Part shown: one piece after another, positions 1-10,396 of the stretch | Layout of the letters: each line of letters starts with the position of its first letter | Position numbering within the stretch: the stretch's first letter is position 1 | Origin: Citrobacter amalonaticus | Lineage (GTDB): Bacteria; Pseudomonadota; Gammaproteobacteria; Enterobacterales; Enterobacteriaceae | Assembly (NCBI GenBank): GCA_028994555.1 | Contig: JARDVN010000001.1 | Coordinates: 4,092,001-4,156,000, forward strand | Direction of reading: 5' to 3' | Length of the DNA stretch: 64,000 bases | Notes under the pieces: generated by a model | Databases searched by the model: none | What the model saw: only the letters and a program-made list of their open reading frames with translations | Told to the model about the DNA's origin: nothing | Translations under genes and position numbers: made by a program

Positions 1-902
1 CCCGCCGCGGTCACCACATCCACCGTGTTCCAGGACAAACGCGGGTCGTGAATAATTTTGGCGCCGGGGTGTTTTTCGAGAAACGCTTCCGCCAGCAGCC
101 CCACGATGTAGTAGCCTTCGATAAACTGGCCTTTCTCGTCGAACAGGAAACAGCGGTCGAAATCGCCGTCAAAGGCAATGCCCATATCCGCGCCGTGTTC
201 AATCACCGCATTACGGGTATCGGCGCGGCACTCCGGCAACAGCGGATTAGGAATGCCGTTCGGGAAGTTGCCGTCCGGGGTGTTGTGCACTTTGATGAAC
301 TCAACCGGCACGCCCAGCGCCTGAAAGCGCGCTTCAATAGCGTCCACGACCGGGCCTGCCGCGCCGTTTCCGGAGTTAATCACCAGCTTCAGCGGCGTGA
401 GATTTTTAACATTGATGTAGCCAAACAGATGGTCGATATAGGCATCACGCAGGGAGATTTGCTTATAGCTTCCGCGCAGCGCAGGGTTCACCGGCGGAAA
501 GTCGTTGGCCTCGGCCAGACGCTGCACGTCGCGCAGACCGGTATCCCCGCTGATGGGACGTGCGCCTTCGCGCACCAGCTTCATGCCGTTGTAGTCCATC
601 GGGTTGTGGCTGGCGGTGACTTCAATCCCGCCGTCAACGCCAAGGTGGAAGGTCGCAAAGTAGATCTCTTCAGTGCCCGACAGGCCGATATCCAGCACAT
701 CGACGCCCGCATCCTGCAACCCTTTAGCCAGCGCCAGCTTCAGCGCCTCGCTGGTCAGACGCACGTCGCCGCCCAGCACAATGGTTTTCGGCTTCAGAAA
801 CTCGCCGTAGGCGCGGCCAATCCGCCACGCAATATCTTCATTCAGTTCTTCGCCCAGCCTGCCGCGAATATCGTAGGCTTTGAAACAGGTTAATTTTGTC
901 AT
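1..902 (-). CDS. cpsG: Phosphomannomutase (5' part, runs off left edge)
   Basis: Interconverts mannose-6-phosphate and mannose-1-phosphate, the second step toward GDP-mannose and GDP-fucose for colanic acid (cytoplasm). The reading frame opens with [14 protein letters not shown] and stays open to the window edge, giving about 300 N-terminal residues of a roughly 456-residue enzyme. The phosphoserine loop TASHNP is visible with the serine at about residue 98, and the metal-binding loop DGDFDR at about 245-250; both are in one frame with the start, so no frameshift is present in the visible part. It is the last visible gene of the colanic acid operon, separated from cpsB by a REP cluster. Also called manB. 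The C-terminal sugar- and phosphate-binding domains lie outside the window. Confidence 0.95.
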   Translation of the reverse strand, partial: MTKLTCFKAYDIRGRLGEELNEDIAWRIGRAYGEFLKPKTIVLGGDVRLTSEALKLALAKGLQDAGVDVLDIGLSGTEEIYFATFHLGVDGGIEVTASHNPMDYNGMKLVREGARPISGDTGLRDVQRLAEANDFPPVNPALRGSYKQISLRDAYIDHLFGYINVKNLTPLKLVINSGNGAAGPVVDAIEARFQALGVPVEFIKVHNTPDGNFPNGIPNPLLPECRADTRNAVIEHGADMGIAFDGDFDRCFLFDEKGQFIEGYYIVGLLAEAFLEKHPGAKIIHDPRLSWNTVDVVTAA

Positions 903-965
903 GTTTTTACCCTTCTTCAGGCAACAGTTGTCCCTGACCAGAAAATGGCCAAAAAATGTTTATTT

Positions 966-1112
966 ATCGTTGTCGGATGACGCTTCGCTTATCCGACCTA
1001 CAAAATCACAGGCCCGGTAAGCGCAGTTCCGTAGCTTCGTAGGCCGGATAAGCAACGCGCCATCCGGCAGTCTTCGCCTGATGGCGACGCTACGCGCCTT
1101 ATCAGGCCTACA
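966..1112. repeat. REP/BIME cluster between cpsG and cpsB
   Basis: Several REP-type palindromic units with the typical 'gccggataag ... gccatccggca' and 'gatgcgacgc...cttatc' arms occur in alternating orientation across about 145 bases. They fill most of the 246-base gap between cpsB and cpsG. Such elements in transcribed operons commonly form hairpins that protect upstream mRNA. This one would separate the expression of cpsB from cpsG. Boundaries are approximate. Confidence 0.8.
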
Positions 1113-1148
1113 TGCAACAAAATCGCATGCCCGGGCGCTATAAAGGCG

Positions 1149-2590
1149 TCACACCCGGCCGTAGCGATCCTCAAACCGCACCACGTCATCCTCTTCAAGA
1201 TACGAGCCAGAGCGCACTTCAATCAGATCGAGCGGAATTTTTCCTGGGTTTTCCAGACAGTGGGTGGCTCCCAGCGGAATATAGACAGACTCGTTTTCGC
1301 CGAGCAGTTTGATCTCACCGTCAATGGTGACTTTAGCGGTACCCGCCACCACCACCCAGTGTTCGGCGCGGTGATGGTGCATTTGTACCGACAGCCCTTC
1401 ACCTGGTTTCACGGTGATGCGTTTGACCTGATAGCGATCACCGGCGTCGATGGAGTCATATTTCCCCCCACGGACGGTATACTTCACGGTGAATGTGGTG
1501 CTCATGGCGGCCATCGGCTTTGATTTTTTCAACCACTTTTTTTGACGTCCTGCACCGCGTTACGGTCGGCAATCAGCACCGCGTCTTTGGTCTGCACCAC
1601 CACCAGGTCTTTCACGCCAACGGTGGTCACCAGTCCCGATTCGGCATAAACGTAGCTGTTCTCGGTTTTATGGCTGATCACGTCGCCGTGGTGGACGTTT
1701 CCCTCGGGGGGTATGCGCGCTGATCTCCCACAGTGAGGACCAGGAACCGACATCGCTCCAGCCCGCGTCCATTGGCATCACCACCGCATCCGCCGTGCGC
1801 TCCATCACCGCGTAATCGACAGATTCTTCCGGACACGCCAGGAACGATGCTTCATCCACGCGAATGAAATCGAGATCCGGATCGACCGCGCTCATCGCGC
1901 TTTCGCAGGCTTCCAGGATATCGGGACGGTATTTTTTCAGTTCTTCCAGATAGCGACCGGCACGGAACAGAAACATCCCGCTGTTCCAGTAATAATCGCC
2001 GCTGGCAACGTAGGCCTGCGCCGTTTCCAGATTCGGTTTTTCCACAAACTGCGCAACGTCAAACGCCACGGCATCGTTAACGCCGGGGGGTGACATCGCC
2101 GCGGCGAATATAGCCGTAGCCGGTTTCCGGTAGATCCGGCACGATCCCAAACGTAACCAGTTTGCCCGCTTCGGCATACGGCATCGCGCTGCGAACCGCG
2201 TCGCGGAAAGCGTCTTCGTTGGCAATCACATGGTCCGCCGCCAGCACCAGCATCAGCGGATCGCGGTCCGGGCTATGGCGCAATGTCGCCAGCGCGGCCA
2301 GGGCGATGGCGGGGGGCGGTATTACGCCCCGCGGGTTCGAGAATAATGTTCTCAGTCAGTTTGTTCAGTTGACGCAACTGCTCAGCGACGATAAAGCGGT
2401 GCTGCTCGTTGCAGATCACCACCGGGCTTTCACACTCCACGCCATTGAGACGACAAATTGTCGTTTGCAGCATGGTGAGATCGCCTTTCAGGCATAAAAA
2501 CTGTTTGGGATAGAGTACACGGGAAAGCGGCCATAAGCGGCTACCGGAGCCCCCGGCCATTACAACCGGATAGAGTGTTGTCTGACTCAT
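1149..2590 (-). CDS. cpsB: Mannose-1-phosphate guanylyltransferase, broken by five +1 homopolymer shifts
   Basis: Makes GDP-mannose from mannose-1-phosphate and GTP for colanic acid. The N-terminus carries the nucleotidyltransferase signature [14 protein letters not shown], and the C-terminus carries the type II phosphomannose-isomerase-like cupin with HHHRAEHW. The ATG at 2590 (MSQTTLYP) is chosen by alignment with the known family start. The frame breaks at runs 2311-2316, 2085-2090, 1706-1711, 1537-1543 and 1464-1469. Each run has one base too many, and removing one from each gives exactly 479 codons (478 residues), the usual length of CpsB/ManC. The protein pieces align in order without loss of sequence, so these look like sequence errors. 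Read with cpsG in the sugar-nucleotide part of the operon. Confidence 0.92.
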
Positions 2591-2612
2591 CATTAATCCC
2601 CGAATCCCCTTC

Positions 2613-2722
2613 ATTCTTCAAGTTGCAGGTGTGTTGTCTTTCCTCGTTCACCCCAGTCACTTACTTATGTAAGCTCCTGGGGATTCACTGCGTCGCCGCC
2701 TTCCTGCAACTCGAATTATTTT
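2613..2722. repeat. ERIC (IRU) element between wcaI and cpsB
   Basis: About 110 bases with imperfect inverted termini (ttcaagttgcagg at left, cctgcaactcgaa at right). The core contains the classic ERIC core palindrome with cacttacttatgtaagctcc and ggggattcac. It occupies nearly the whole gap between wcaI and cpsB inside the operon and would be transcribed as a long hairpin. Confidence 0.9.
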
Positions 2723-3943
2723 GGGGAAATATCATTCATAAATTGACGTAACACGTTCTCTTTATCGAGCGTGCGTTCGGCATATTCACGTGCCACCGTG
2801 TTGTTTTTTGGCATTGCAAGCGCCTGGGTGATCCCTGCCACCAGCGCGTCGACCGATTCCGGCTCTACGCAAACGGCAATGCCCGGATAGCTTTCGCAAA
2901 GCTGTCCCAGTTCGGTTTCAGGCTCTGCGGTGATCACCGCATTCCCGCCAACCGCCAGAATATTGGTTAACTTGGAAGGCAGAACGGCATCCGCGGCGCC
3001 GCGTTTTTGCACCACCAGATGGCAATCGCCCATCTTCAGCAGCGCAGGCAGCGCCTCATACGGTTGTAGCGGGAAGAAGAGAATATTTTGCAGGCCGTGT
3101 TCGCGGGCCATTTTCTCCAGACGCGTTTTGCCGCCCCCCCTGACCAACAATGGCGAAAATCAGCGGCTGTTCGCGCAACCGTTCCGCCGCCGCAATCACG
3201 TTTTCCAGCCCCTGCTTCTCACCGATGTTGCCGGAGTAAAGAATGATTTTTTTGTCAACCGGCAGACCGAGCTGTTGGCGCAGGCTGATAACCGCGTCAT
3301 CGTTAACCTTTTGAAAACGCGCAACTTCAGACCAGTTAGGGAAGAAAATTACCTTCTCTGCTGCCACCCCTTTTTCCTGCGCTTTCTTCATCATTGAGCG
3401 GGAGATGGTGGAGACATTGTCGACGTTATGCAGACCACTGCGTTCAAAAGCACTCGCCAGCTGCGCCACTTTGCCGGTTTTACCCTTGCCCGCCAGACCG
3501 AGGCCCAGCATCGCATCGACTTCATAATCCTGAATGTGTAGCAACGTGCGGGCGCCGGAAAGTTTTGCCAGCAGGCGCATCCCCGGCGTGCAAAACAGCG
3601 TGGGCACCACGCCAATAATGCGATCCGGCTTCCAGCGACGCTGCGCCATCAGCGGGAAAAAGCTACTGAGCGCAAAGCTGCCCAGATGCAGTAATCGTTT
3701 CAGAGTTGACGGCTGTTTCGGCACATACAGCGGGCAGCGCCAGACGGTTGCATCGCCCTCTTCCCGGCGATAGCCCCAGGCTGAATAGCGCTCGCCTACT
3801 TTCCACTGCGGGTAATACGGCGGCGCGGTGATCACCCGTACATCGTGGCCTTCACGCGCCATCCACTCGACCATTTCACCGGTGTATTTACCGATGCCGG
3901 TCAATTCCGGTGAGTAGTTGATGCCATAAACGAGGATTTTCAT
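2716..3943 (-). CDS. wcaI: Colanic acid glycosyltransferase WcaI, one +1 homopolymer shift
   Basis: GT4-type glycosyltransferase assigned to colanic acid repeat-unit assembly at the inner membrane. It begins [20 protein letters not shown] and shows the GT-B fold layout, with the C-terminal donor-binding part around '[17 protein letters not shown]'. The frame breaks at the 7-base C run 3134-3140 (AIVGQGG / GGKTRLEKM). Removing one base gives about 408 residues, matching the family. The start ATG overlaps the gmm stop (ATGA), indicating translational coupling. Its 3' end abuts an ERIC element, and the stop falls close to or within the repeat end. The exact sugar transferred is not deducible from sequence. 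Confidence 0.9.
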
Positions 3944-4421
3944 AATCCCGGTGCCTTAGCCTGACGTTCCGGCAAAAAATACGCCCGCGTGTTGTCATGG
4001 ACGTTGACGCTCGCCAGCAATGCCGCGGGCGTCAGCCAGCGGTAAGCACCGTGCTGCGCGTCAGGCAGAGGCAAATCACTTTCCTGCACCCGCAGACGAA
4101 AACCGAGCACGATGTAATGCGTCGAGAAGTCTTCGCCGGAAAAGTTGTCGTCATAGAAATGTTGCCAGACGCCATAAAATTTTCCGGCGGACAACGGGAG
4201 ACGTTGTCCCAGTTCGGCTTCGGTCAGGCGTTCAAAGGCCGCGCTCAACGGTTCATCTTTTTTGCACCCGACCACCGGGCACGAACCAGAAACCCTGCGC
4301 CGGTCGGTTCAGTCGTTTACCCAGCAGAAATTCCCCCCTGCGCGTTTTCCACGATCAAATCGATGGAGACAAGCGGCGCAGAACGCACGACGGTGGCAAA
4401 ATCCTCCTGACGTAAAAACAT
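3940..4421 (-). CDS. gmm: GDP-mannose mannosyl hydrolase (Nudix), two +1 shifts
   Basis: Nudix-family enzyme (WcaH/NudD) that hydrolyses GDP-mannose and probably balances the GDP-mannose and GDP-fucose pools. The start [19 protein letters not shown] at 4421 is visible upstream of the breaks. The frame breaks at C run 4333-4338 (in ENAQGEFLLGK) and at T run 4258-4263 (in [17 protein letters not shown]). The corrected product is 159 residues, as in E. coli. The region after GGR with the helix [12 protein letters not shown] corresponds to the modified Nudix box of this subfamily. It lies two bases downstream of fcl and overlaps wcaI by four bases. Confidence 0.9.
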
Positions 4422-4423
4422 GC

Positions 4424-5390
4424 TTACCCCCGAAACCGATGCTGATTTTCAAGGAACCACTGGTAAGTGCTGGCAAGGCCGGCCTCCAGTGAGATCTCGT
4501 GATACCAGCCCAGTTGATGCAGTCGGGTGACATCCAGCAATTTACGTGGCGTGCCGTCCGGTTTGGTGGCGTCAAACACCACGCGGCCCTTATAACCCAC
4601 CACCTGCGCGACGGTCTGCGCCAGTTCGCGAATGGTACAATCCACACCCGTACCGACATTAATGTGCGACAACATCGGCTGGGTGTTCTCCTGCCAGACC
4701 TCGCTGTCCAGTTCCATCACGTGGATGCTGGCCGCGGCCATATCATCAACATGCAGGAATTCACGCATCGGCGTCCCGCTCCCCCCACACCACCACGTCC
4801 GGCGCGTTCTGCGTGGTCGCTTCGTGGAAGCGACGCAGCAGCGCCGGGATCACGTGCGAATTGCTCGGGTGAAAGTTGTCATGTGGACCATAGAGATTGG
4901 TCGGCATCACCGAGCGATAGTCGCGCCCGTACTGGCGGTTGTATGACTCGCACAGTTTGATACCGGCAATCTTGGCAATGGCATACGGCTCGTTGGTCGG
5001 TTCCAGCGTGCCCTGCAACAGTTCACTCTCCGCCATCGGCTGTTTCGCCAGCTTCGGGTAAATGCAGGAGGAGCCGAGGAAAAGCAGCTTATTTACGTTA
5101 TGCAGATGCGCAGCGTGAATGATGTTGCTTTCCATCATCATGTTTTCAAAGATGAAATCGGCCGGATACGTGTTGTTGGCGACAATACCGCCCACCTTCG
5201 CCGCCGCCAGATAAACCTGGTCGATGCGCTCGGTGGCAAAGAAATCGTGCACCGCGTTGCTGTCCAGCAGATTCAGCTCATCACGGGTGCGCAATACCAG
5301 TTCCACATCACCGCGTTGTTCAAGCTGGCGGGCAATCGCGGAACCCACCATTCCGCGATGACCGGCAATAAAAATGCGTTGTTTGCTCAT
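4424..5390 (-). CDS. fcl: GDP-L-fucose synthase, one +1 shift
   Basis: Epimerase/reductase (WcaG) that converts GDP-4-keto-6-deoxymannose to GDP-L-fucose. It is an SDR protein: the NADP-binding motif [14 protein letters not shown] is at residues 9-22, and the catalytic YxxxK is in '[11 protein letters not shown]'. The frame breaks at C run 4781-4786 (VVVWG / [13 protein letters not shown]). Removing one base gives 321 residues, the family length. It follows gmd by two bases, so the two steps of GDP-fucose synthesis are adjacent and co-transcribed. Confidence 0.93.
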
Positions 5391-5392
5391 TC

Positions 5393-6514
5393 TCAGGACT
5401 CCAGCGCGATGGCAACCTCGTAGCCGTGAGACTTCAGCAGAGAGTGTTTCTTCGCCGCTTCCAGATCTTTCGCAACCATTTCACTGACCATCTCCTGCAA
5501 CGTAATTTCCGGTTTCCAGCCCAGCTTCTCATGGGCTTTGGTCGGATCACCCAGCAGGGTTTCCACTTCCGCCGGGCGGAAATAGCGCGGGTCAACGGCG
5601 ACAATCACATCGCCCGGTTTTACGCCCGGTGCGTCATGACCGGTGACAGAAACCACGATCCCTTTTTCATTCACGCCTTCGCCTTCAAAGCGCAGTTTGA
5701 TCCCAAGTTGTGCGGCGGCCATTTCAACAAACTGGCGCACGGAGTACTGCACGCCGGTGGCGATCACGAAGTCTTCCGGCTGTTCCTGTTGCAGCATCAT
5801 CCACTGCATTTTGACGTAGTCTTTCGCATGGCCCCAGTCACGCAGGGAATCCATGTTGCCGAGGTACAGGCAAGACTCCAGACCCTGGGCGATGTTGGCA
5901 ATCGCGCGGGTGATTTTACGGGTGACGAAGGTTTCGCCACGGCGCGGTGATTCATGGTTGAACAGAATGCCGTTACAGGCGTAGATACCATAGGATTCAC
6001 GGTAGTTGACGGTGATCCAGTAGGCGTACAGTTTGGCGACGGCATACGGCGAGCGCGGGTAGAAAGGGGTGGTCTCTTTCTGCGGGATTTCCTGTACCAG
6101 ACCGTACAGCTCAGAGGTCGATGCCTGATAGAAGCGGGTTTTCTTTTCCAGACCGAGGAAGCGGATCGCCTCCAGCAGACGCAGCGTTCCCATCGCATCC
6201 ACATCGGCGGTGTATTCCGGTGATTCGAAGGAAACCGCAACGTGGCTCATCGCGCCCAGGTTGTAGACCTCATCCGGCTGCACTTCCTGGAGGATGCGCG
6301 TCAGGTTGGAGGAGTCCGTCAGATCACCGTAGTGCAGATGGAATTTCGGGTTGCTCGCATGCGGATCCTGATAGATATGATCCACGCGCTCGGTATTAAA
6401 TGAAGAGGCACGACGCTTAATACCGTGAACTTCATAACCTTTTTCCAGCAGAAGTTCTGCCAGGTAAGAACCATCCTGCCCGGTGACACCGGTAATGAGA
6501 GCGACTTTAGACAT
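5393..6514 (-). CDS. gmd: GDP-mannose 4,6-dehydratase
   Basis: First committed step of GDP-L-fucose synthesis for colanic acid. It is intact at 373 residues, the same as E. coli. The SDR nucleotide-binding motif [16 protein letters not shown] is at residues 7-22, and the active-site YxxxK is in '[12 protein letters not shown]'. The start ATG at 6514 is followed by SKVALITGV. An ERIC element lies between it and the upstream gene wcaF. Confidence 0.97.
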   Translation of the reverse strand: MSKVALITGVTGQDGSYLAELLLEKGYEVHGIKRRASSFNTERVDHIYQDPHASNPKFHLHYGDLTDSSNLTRILQEVQPDEVYNLGAMSHVAVSFESPEYTADVDAMGTLRLLEAIRFLGLEKKTRFYQASTSELYGLVQEIPQKETTPFYPRSPYAVAKLYAYWITVNYRESYGIYACNGILFNHESPRRGETFVTRKITRAIANIAQGLESCLYLGNMDSLRDWGHAKDYVKMQWMMLQQEQPEDFVIATGVQYSVRQFVEMAAAQLGIKLRFEGEGVNEKGIVVSVTGHDAPGVKPGDVIVAVDPRYFRPAEVETLLGDPTKAHEKLGWKPEITLQEMVSEMVAKDLEAAKKHSLLKSHGYEVAIALES

Positions 6515-6539
6515 TTTATTACCTCTTATTATCCCCTAA

Positions 6540-6643
6540 ATAGTTCGGGTTGTAGCAAGGCGGCAACGCAGATTATCCAGGAGCTTACTGAAGTAAGTGA
6601 CTGGGTAAGCGAGGAGCGCCAACACAGCTACAGCCCGAAATAT
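6540..6643. repeat. ERIC (IRU) element between wcaF and gmd
   Basis: About 104 bases with inverted termini (atagttcgggttgtag against ctacagcccgaaatat). The core carries 'ccaggagcttactgaagtaa' and 'gtgactgggtaagcg', matching the ERIC core palindrome. It fills the 143-base gap between wcaF and gmd, inside the colanic acid operon. Confidence 0.88.
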
Positions 6644-6657
6644 GACGGGGAAACTGG

Positions 6658-7204
6658 TTACTTTTTAACGCGTTCGCGTGTTACTACTGCGGGATTGCCA
6701 CGGCAAATCGTGTTTGCCGGTAGCGATTTAAAAACACTGCTACGTGCGCCTACCACGGCGCCATCGCCTATCGTGACGCCTGGCGCCACGAACACATCCG
6801 TTGCCAGCCAGCATTTCTCGCCAATCACAATCGGGGTGGCGTTAATATCAAAATGCGCGCTCGCGTAATCATGACTGCCGGTACACAAATAGCTTTTCTG
6901 CGAAACCACCGAATGGGCGCCGATCGTAATATCGCCAAGCGTATATAAATTCACGTCATCCCCGACCCAGGCATAATCACCAAGGGTTAATTTCCACGGA
7001 TAGGTAATTTTCACCGACGGTCGTATCACTACGTTTTTTCCTATTTTTGCGCCAAACAGACGGAGCAAAAAAAGCGCGCCAGCGATACAATACTTGTGGC
7101 GACCAGGCAAATAATGTTGCCTGTACAGCCCACCACATTTGCACTTTAATTGCATTTCCGCCGCGAAAACCTTTCGGTACGGAGAAACCACGTAAGTCTT
7201 GCAT
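6658..7204 (-). CDS. wcaF: Colanic acid O-acetyltransferase WcaF, one +1 shift
   Basis: Hexapeptide-repeat (left-handed beta helix) acetyltransferase that decorates the colanic acid repeat unit. It begins MQDLRGFSVPKGFRGGNAIK; a second ATG lies one codon upstream (7207). The C-terminal half shows hexapeptide turns such as IGEKCWLATDVFVAPGVTIG and GAVVGARSSV. The frame breaks at the 7-base A run 7067-7073 (WRAF / LLRLFGAKIGKN), and correction gives about 181 residues. It sits between wcaE and the ERIC element upstream of gmd. Confidence 0.9.
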
Positions 7205-7220
7205 CATTAATCCTTATATT

Positions 7221-7969
7221 TCAGGCTTTGTTATATAAGGCTTTCGTTTTACCCGTCGTACGTAAGCGTAATAGCTTCGATAATTCAGCCCAAAAACCCG
7301 GCACGCGTAATATCTGACGCTGTACTTTTTTTAGCGTCTTCGCATAATTCCAGATTATTCGTCGTTGACACGCCGCCCATTGAAAATTCAGAGACCAGCC
7401 CGTCCAGTTTTTTAAAGTCATAACCTTCTTTATACAGTCTGGCGGCCAGCGCATAATCGGAAGACACTTTGAACTGCAGGTCGTAACGCCAAACTTTCAG
7501 CGCTGCGACCGGGAAAAATATGGCCTGATGGCTCGCCGGCAAGCTGTGATAAATATACCAACCGGGTTTTGCGCGACGTTGCATTTTTTGACCATTGCCA
7601 AAATCAAGCAGCGCGTCGCCGGTAATCATCACGTCTACTTTTTTGCGTCCGAAGCTGGCGAACAAAATGAGCGATATCCGGATGAAAAATATCGCCGGAA
7701 TTGAGAAACAGCGCGAATTTGCCTTGCGCCATCTCAATGCCTTTGTTCATCGCATCATAGATGCCTTTATCCGGCTCGCTGATGAAGCGTAAGTGATAGT
7801 TGCCGCAGAGGTTTTCCAGATATTCCTGCGTACCATCATTTGAACCGCCATCCACTACGATCCACTCAAAGCTGATGTCGTTCGCCTTCGCCAGATGCGC
7901 CAGAGAGGCGTGAGTTTTGACGATGCCGTCCAGATTACGAAACGCGACGGTGATAATGCTGAGCAGCAT
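7221..7969 (-). CDS. wcaE: Colanic acid glycosyltransferase WcaE, two +1 shifts
   Basis: GT2 (GT-A fold) glycosyltransferase in colanic acid assembly. It starts [20 protein letters not shown] and has the nucleotide-binding stretch '[15 protein letters not shown]' at about residues 38-52. The frame breaks at T runs 7639-7644 (QLRTQK / KVDVMITGD) and 7326-7332 (CEDAKK / [11 protein letters not shown]). Removing one base at each gives 248 residues, the E. coli length. It is located 13 bases after the wcaD stop in the operon. Confidence 0.9.
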
Positions 7970-7982
7970 AGGATTAACCTCA

Positions 7983-9204
7983 TCAAACTTTTGTAATATT
8001 CAGCGCTTTGCGCAAAATAAACGGACAAACAATTAAAAACGCGTATTCCGGGCTAAATATTGAACCGGTAAAAAACAATGACACCGGTGTAAAAAGATAA
8101 AGCTGCACCCGAAAGTTTTGATTATCGCCAAATGCATTTAATGTCATCTTAACGATTTTCCACATGTACCACAGCGTCATTAACACGGCGAACCAGGAAA
8201 AATAAATAATCAGTAGATACAAACCATTGTCTATTGTTTTCCCGACATCCGCACCGTTAAAGATTCCGAATGATGCGACATATTCATAAAGTGAACCAAA
8301 TCTGACTACGCCATCAATATGGGTTAAAGAATAACCGACCATCACTAACGGACCGACAATGCGATAATAAGACGAGGATCCTTCTGTTCCTAAATCGCCC
8401 AGACGCGTAGAAATATAAGGGAATGCAAATATCACCCCTACTAAAAATACGGCTAATGAGATTATCGCCAGCGGTAGTTTTTTCTTTATCGCGTCCTTAT
8501 TCAGATACTGAAACGCCCATTCCAGCAGGTAAAACAGGATAAAAGTCATTACCCCTGAAAACGATCCTGATAATATTATCCCTGCCAGAATCATAGCATC
8601 GGTTTTAGGTGTTTTGATACCAAACTGTTTGATACTGAGCCAAATTGAGATTAAGGCCAGAGCAAAAAATGCCGGTTCGAAATAGAGCGCGGTGGTTCGC
8701 TTGCCGCCAAATTTAATAAAATTCAATACATAGCTATTGCTGTAAATAAGATATTTCGAAATGCTTTCCATCAGGCTGCTGCCGCCGGTGAGGATGATTT
8801 GCGCCATTTCCGCTGCCGCCAGCATCACCACCAGCGCTACCACCAGATAGAAAAAACGCAGGATTTTACGGTAGTTATGCGGCGAGATGGTTTTGAAGCG
8901 AATACTCCAGACCATACCGATAATGATCACGATATAGACAAACAGCATCGTCGATGTGACGTACTTGCTGGCGTTGAGCGACTGACCAAACAGATAGTTA
9001 AACGCCGTCAGCCCTGCCCCGATACCTAATGCAATCATCAGTTTTTTTGATGCTGATGCGCTCAACGAACAGCAACAATAAAACCGGCAGAAAGGTGACG
9101 ATGGTGATAGGAAAACTTTCGCCCAGTTGGGCAATTTTGACGTTAACCAGCAGGTAAATTAGCGGCAGCAGCAGATAGCTACAGATTCTGATAGAACGAG
9201 ACAT
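7983..9204 (-). CDS. wcaD: Putative colanic acid polymerase WcaD, one +1 shift
   Basis: Integral membrane protein with many hydrophobic segments (for example [16 protein letters not shown] near the N-terminus and several through the middle). It is assigned as the Wzy-type polymerase of colanic acid repeat units. The start [13 protein letters not shown] at 9204 lies inside the 3' end of wcaC (26-base overlap). The frame breaks at T run 9042-9048 (ERISIKK / LMIALGIG), and correction gives about 406 residues against 405 in E. coli. The polymerase role is family knowledge and is not visible from motifs. Confidence 0.9.
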
Positions 9205-10396
9205 ATTCCTCCAGCATCTGTTGACCACTGTATGCCGCGCGGCTGCGCTCGCGAAATTCACTGAGCGACGTACCAAAAACCGTCTGCGCGATGTCAGTTT
9301 TGTTCATCTGTACCAGTGGCAGCACCTCTTCGGCAGAAAACGTTTTGCCGCCGGATTTGTGCAGAACTTCCTGCGCCGCCTCGCTGTGCGTGGCGATCAC
9401 CGGTACACCGATAGACAACGCTTCGCATAAGATCAGCGGATAGTTGTCTACGCGGGAGCTGAACACCAGTGCGTCCATCTGGTTAAGCGCGCTCATCAAC
9501 TTGCGTTTGTCGGTTTCAAAACCGTGATTGACCACGTTCTCTGCGTCAAACGGCGAGAATTTGCCAAAGGTATGCAGTTCGATCTTGTCGCCCAGCGCCA
9601 TCATGTCACGCACCAGGCGCTGATTGGTTTTACCGTCGTAGCGCAGATCATGGGCGACAATGGCGATTTTCGGTTTACCCTGGGTCTCGTTGACCGGAGA
9701 CAGCTCCGCTAAAATCGCTTCAGTCGCCACATCGATCCCGTTATTAATAATGCGACAGCGCCCCACCCCGTACAGGCTGTTAAACGCATCGGCTACGTGC
9801 TGGCTCGGCGAAATAAACTGACAGCCCAGCGCCAGCATCTGGCGGAACAGTTGGCGTTTTCCGTCGACCAGGTTATGCGCGCGGTCAACTTTCACCGGCG
9901 GATAATTGTTCAGCGTCGGGCATTTCTGGCAGCCTGCTTTCCACCCTTCGCAGCCATCGGTAAAAGCACAGCGTCCGGTAACACTCCAGTGATCGTGCAG
10001 CGTCCAGACCAGCGTGACGTCCGGTTTGTGATTTTTCACTTTTTCGCAGAACGCCACTACCTCGGCCAGATTCAGCCAGTAGCTGTGCAGAACGTGAAAA
10101 TGCAGGACCAGCGGGCCTGACGTACGGGTCACGGTCCGATAAAGATTGTTCAGATTGCCAAACAGATCGCGATTAAACAGACGAAACAGCGCGATATTGG
10201 CCACCGAGGTCAGACGCGGCGTCTGTTTAATCACGTGTGGATAGCGACTATGGCTGACACTTTTCTTTCCGCCCTTGCCGTAGCCGTAGATAAATTGCGA
10301 AGCCAGCCCTTTTTGTAGCGCGCGCTGATGCAGATCCAGCGCCACTCCAGCTGCTCCACCTTCCGCCAGTCGCACATTAAATTGCAGAATGTTCAT
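9179..10396 (-). CDS. wcaC: Colanic acid glycosyltransferase WcaC
   Basis: Intact 405-residue GT4-type glycosyltransferase. The N-terminus MNILQFNVRLAEGGAAGVAL and the C-terminal donor-site region 'VFSSRVDNYPLILCEALSIG' with 'GVPVIATHSEAAQEVL' are typical of the family. It contains a cysteine-rich stretch 'TDGCEGWKAGCQKCPTL' also present in the E. coli protein. The start overlaps the wcaB stop by four bases (ATGA), and its end overlaps wcaD. Confidence 0.95.
   Translation of the reverse strand: MNILQFNVRLAEGGAAGVALDLHQRALQKGLASQFIYGYGKGGKKSVSHSRYPHVIKQTPRLTSVANIALFRLFNRDLFGNLNNLYRTVTRTSGPLVLHFHVLHSYWLNLAEVVAFCEKVKNHKPDVTLVWTLHDHWSVTGRCAFTDGCEGWKAGCQKCPTLNNYPPVKVDRAHNLVDGKRQLFRQMLALGCQFISPSQHVADAFNSLYGVGRCRIINNGIDVATEAILAELSPVNETQGKPKIAIVAHDLRYDGKTNQRLVRDMMALGDKIELHTFGKFSPFDAENVVNHGFETDKRKLMSALNQMDALVFSSRVDNYPLILCEALSIGVPVIATHSEAAQEVLHKSGGKTFSAEEVLPLVQMNKTDIAQTVFGTSLSEFRERSRAAYSGQQMLEEYVSFYQNL

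Noticed and set aside
48..893. 281-residue plus-strand frame at the left edge
   Set aside because: It is the complement of cpsG, whose minus-strand frame contains the family active-site motifs.
1149..9204. Loss of colanic acid synthesis through mutation of many wca genes
   Set aside because: All lesions are +1 in homopolymers and the same lesion type hits unrelated genes throughout the window; sequence error explains them all.
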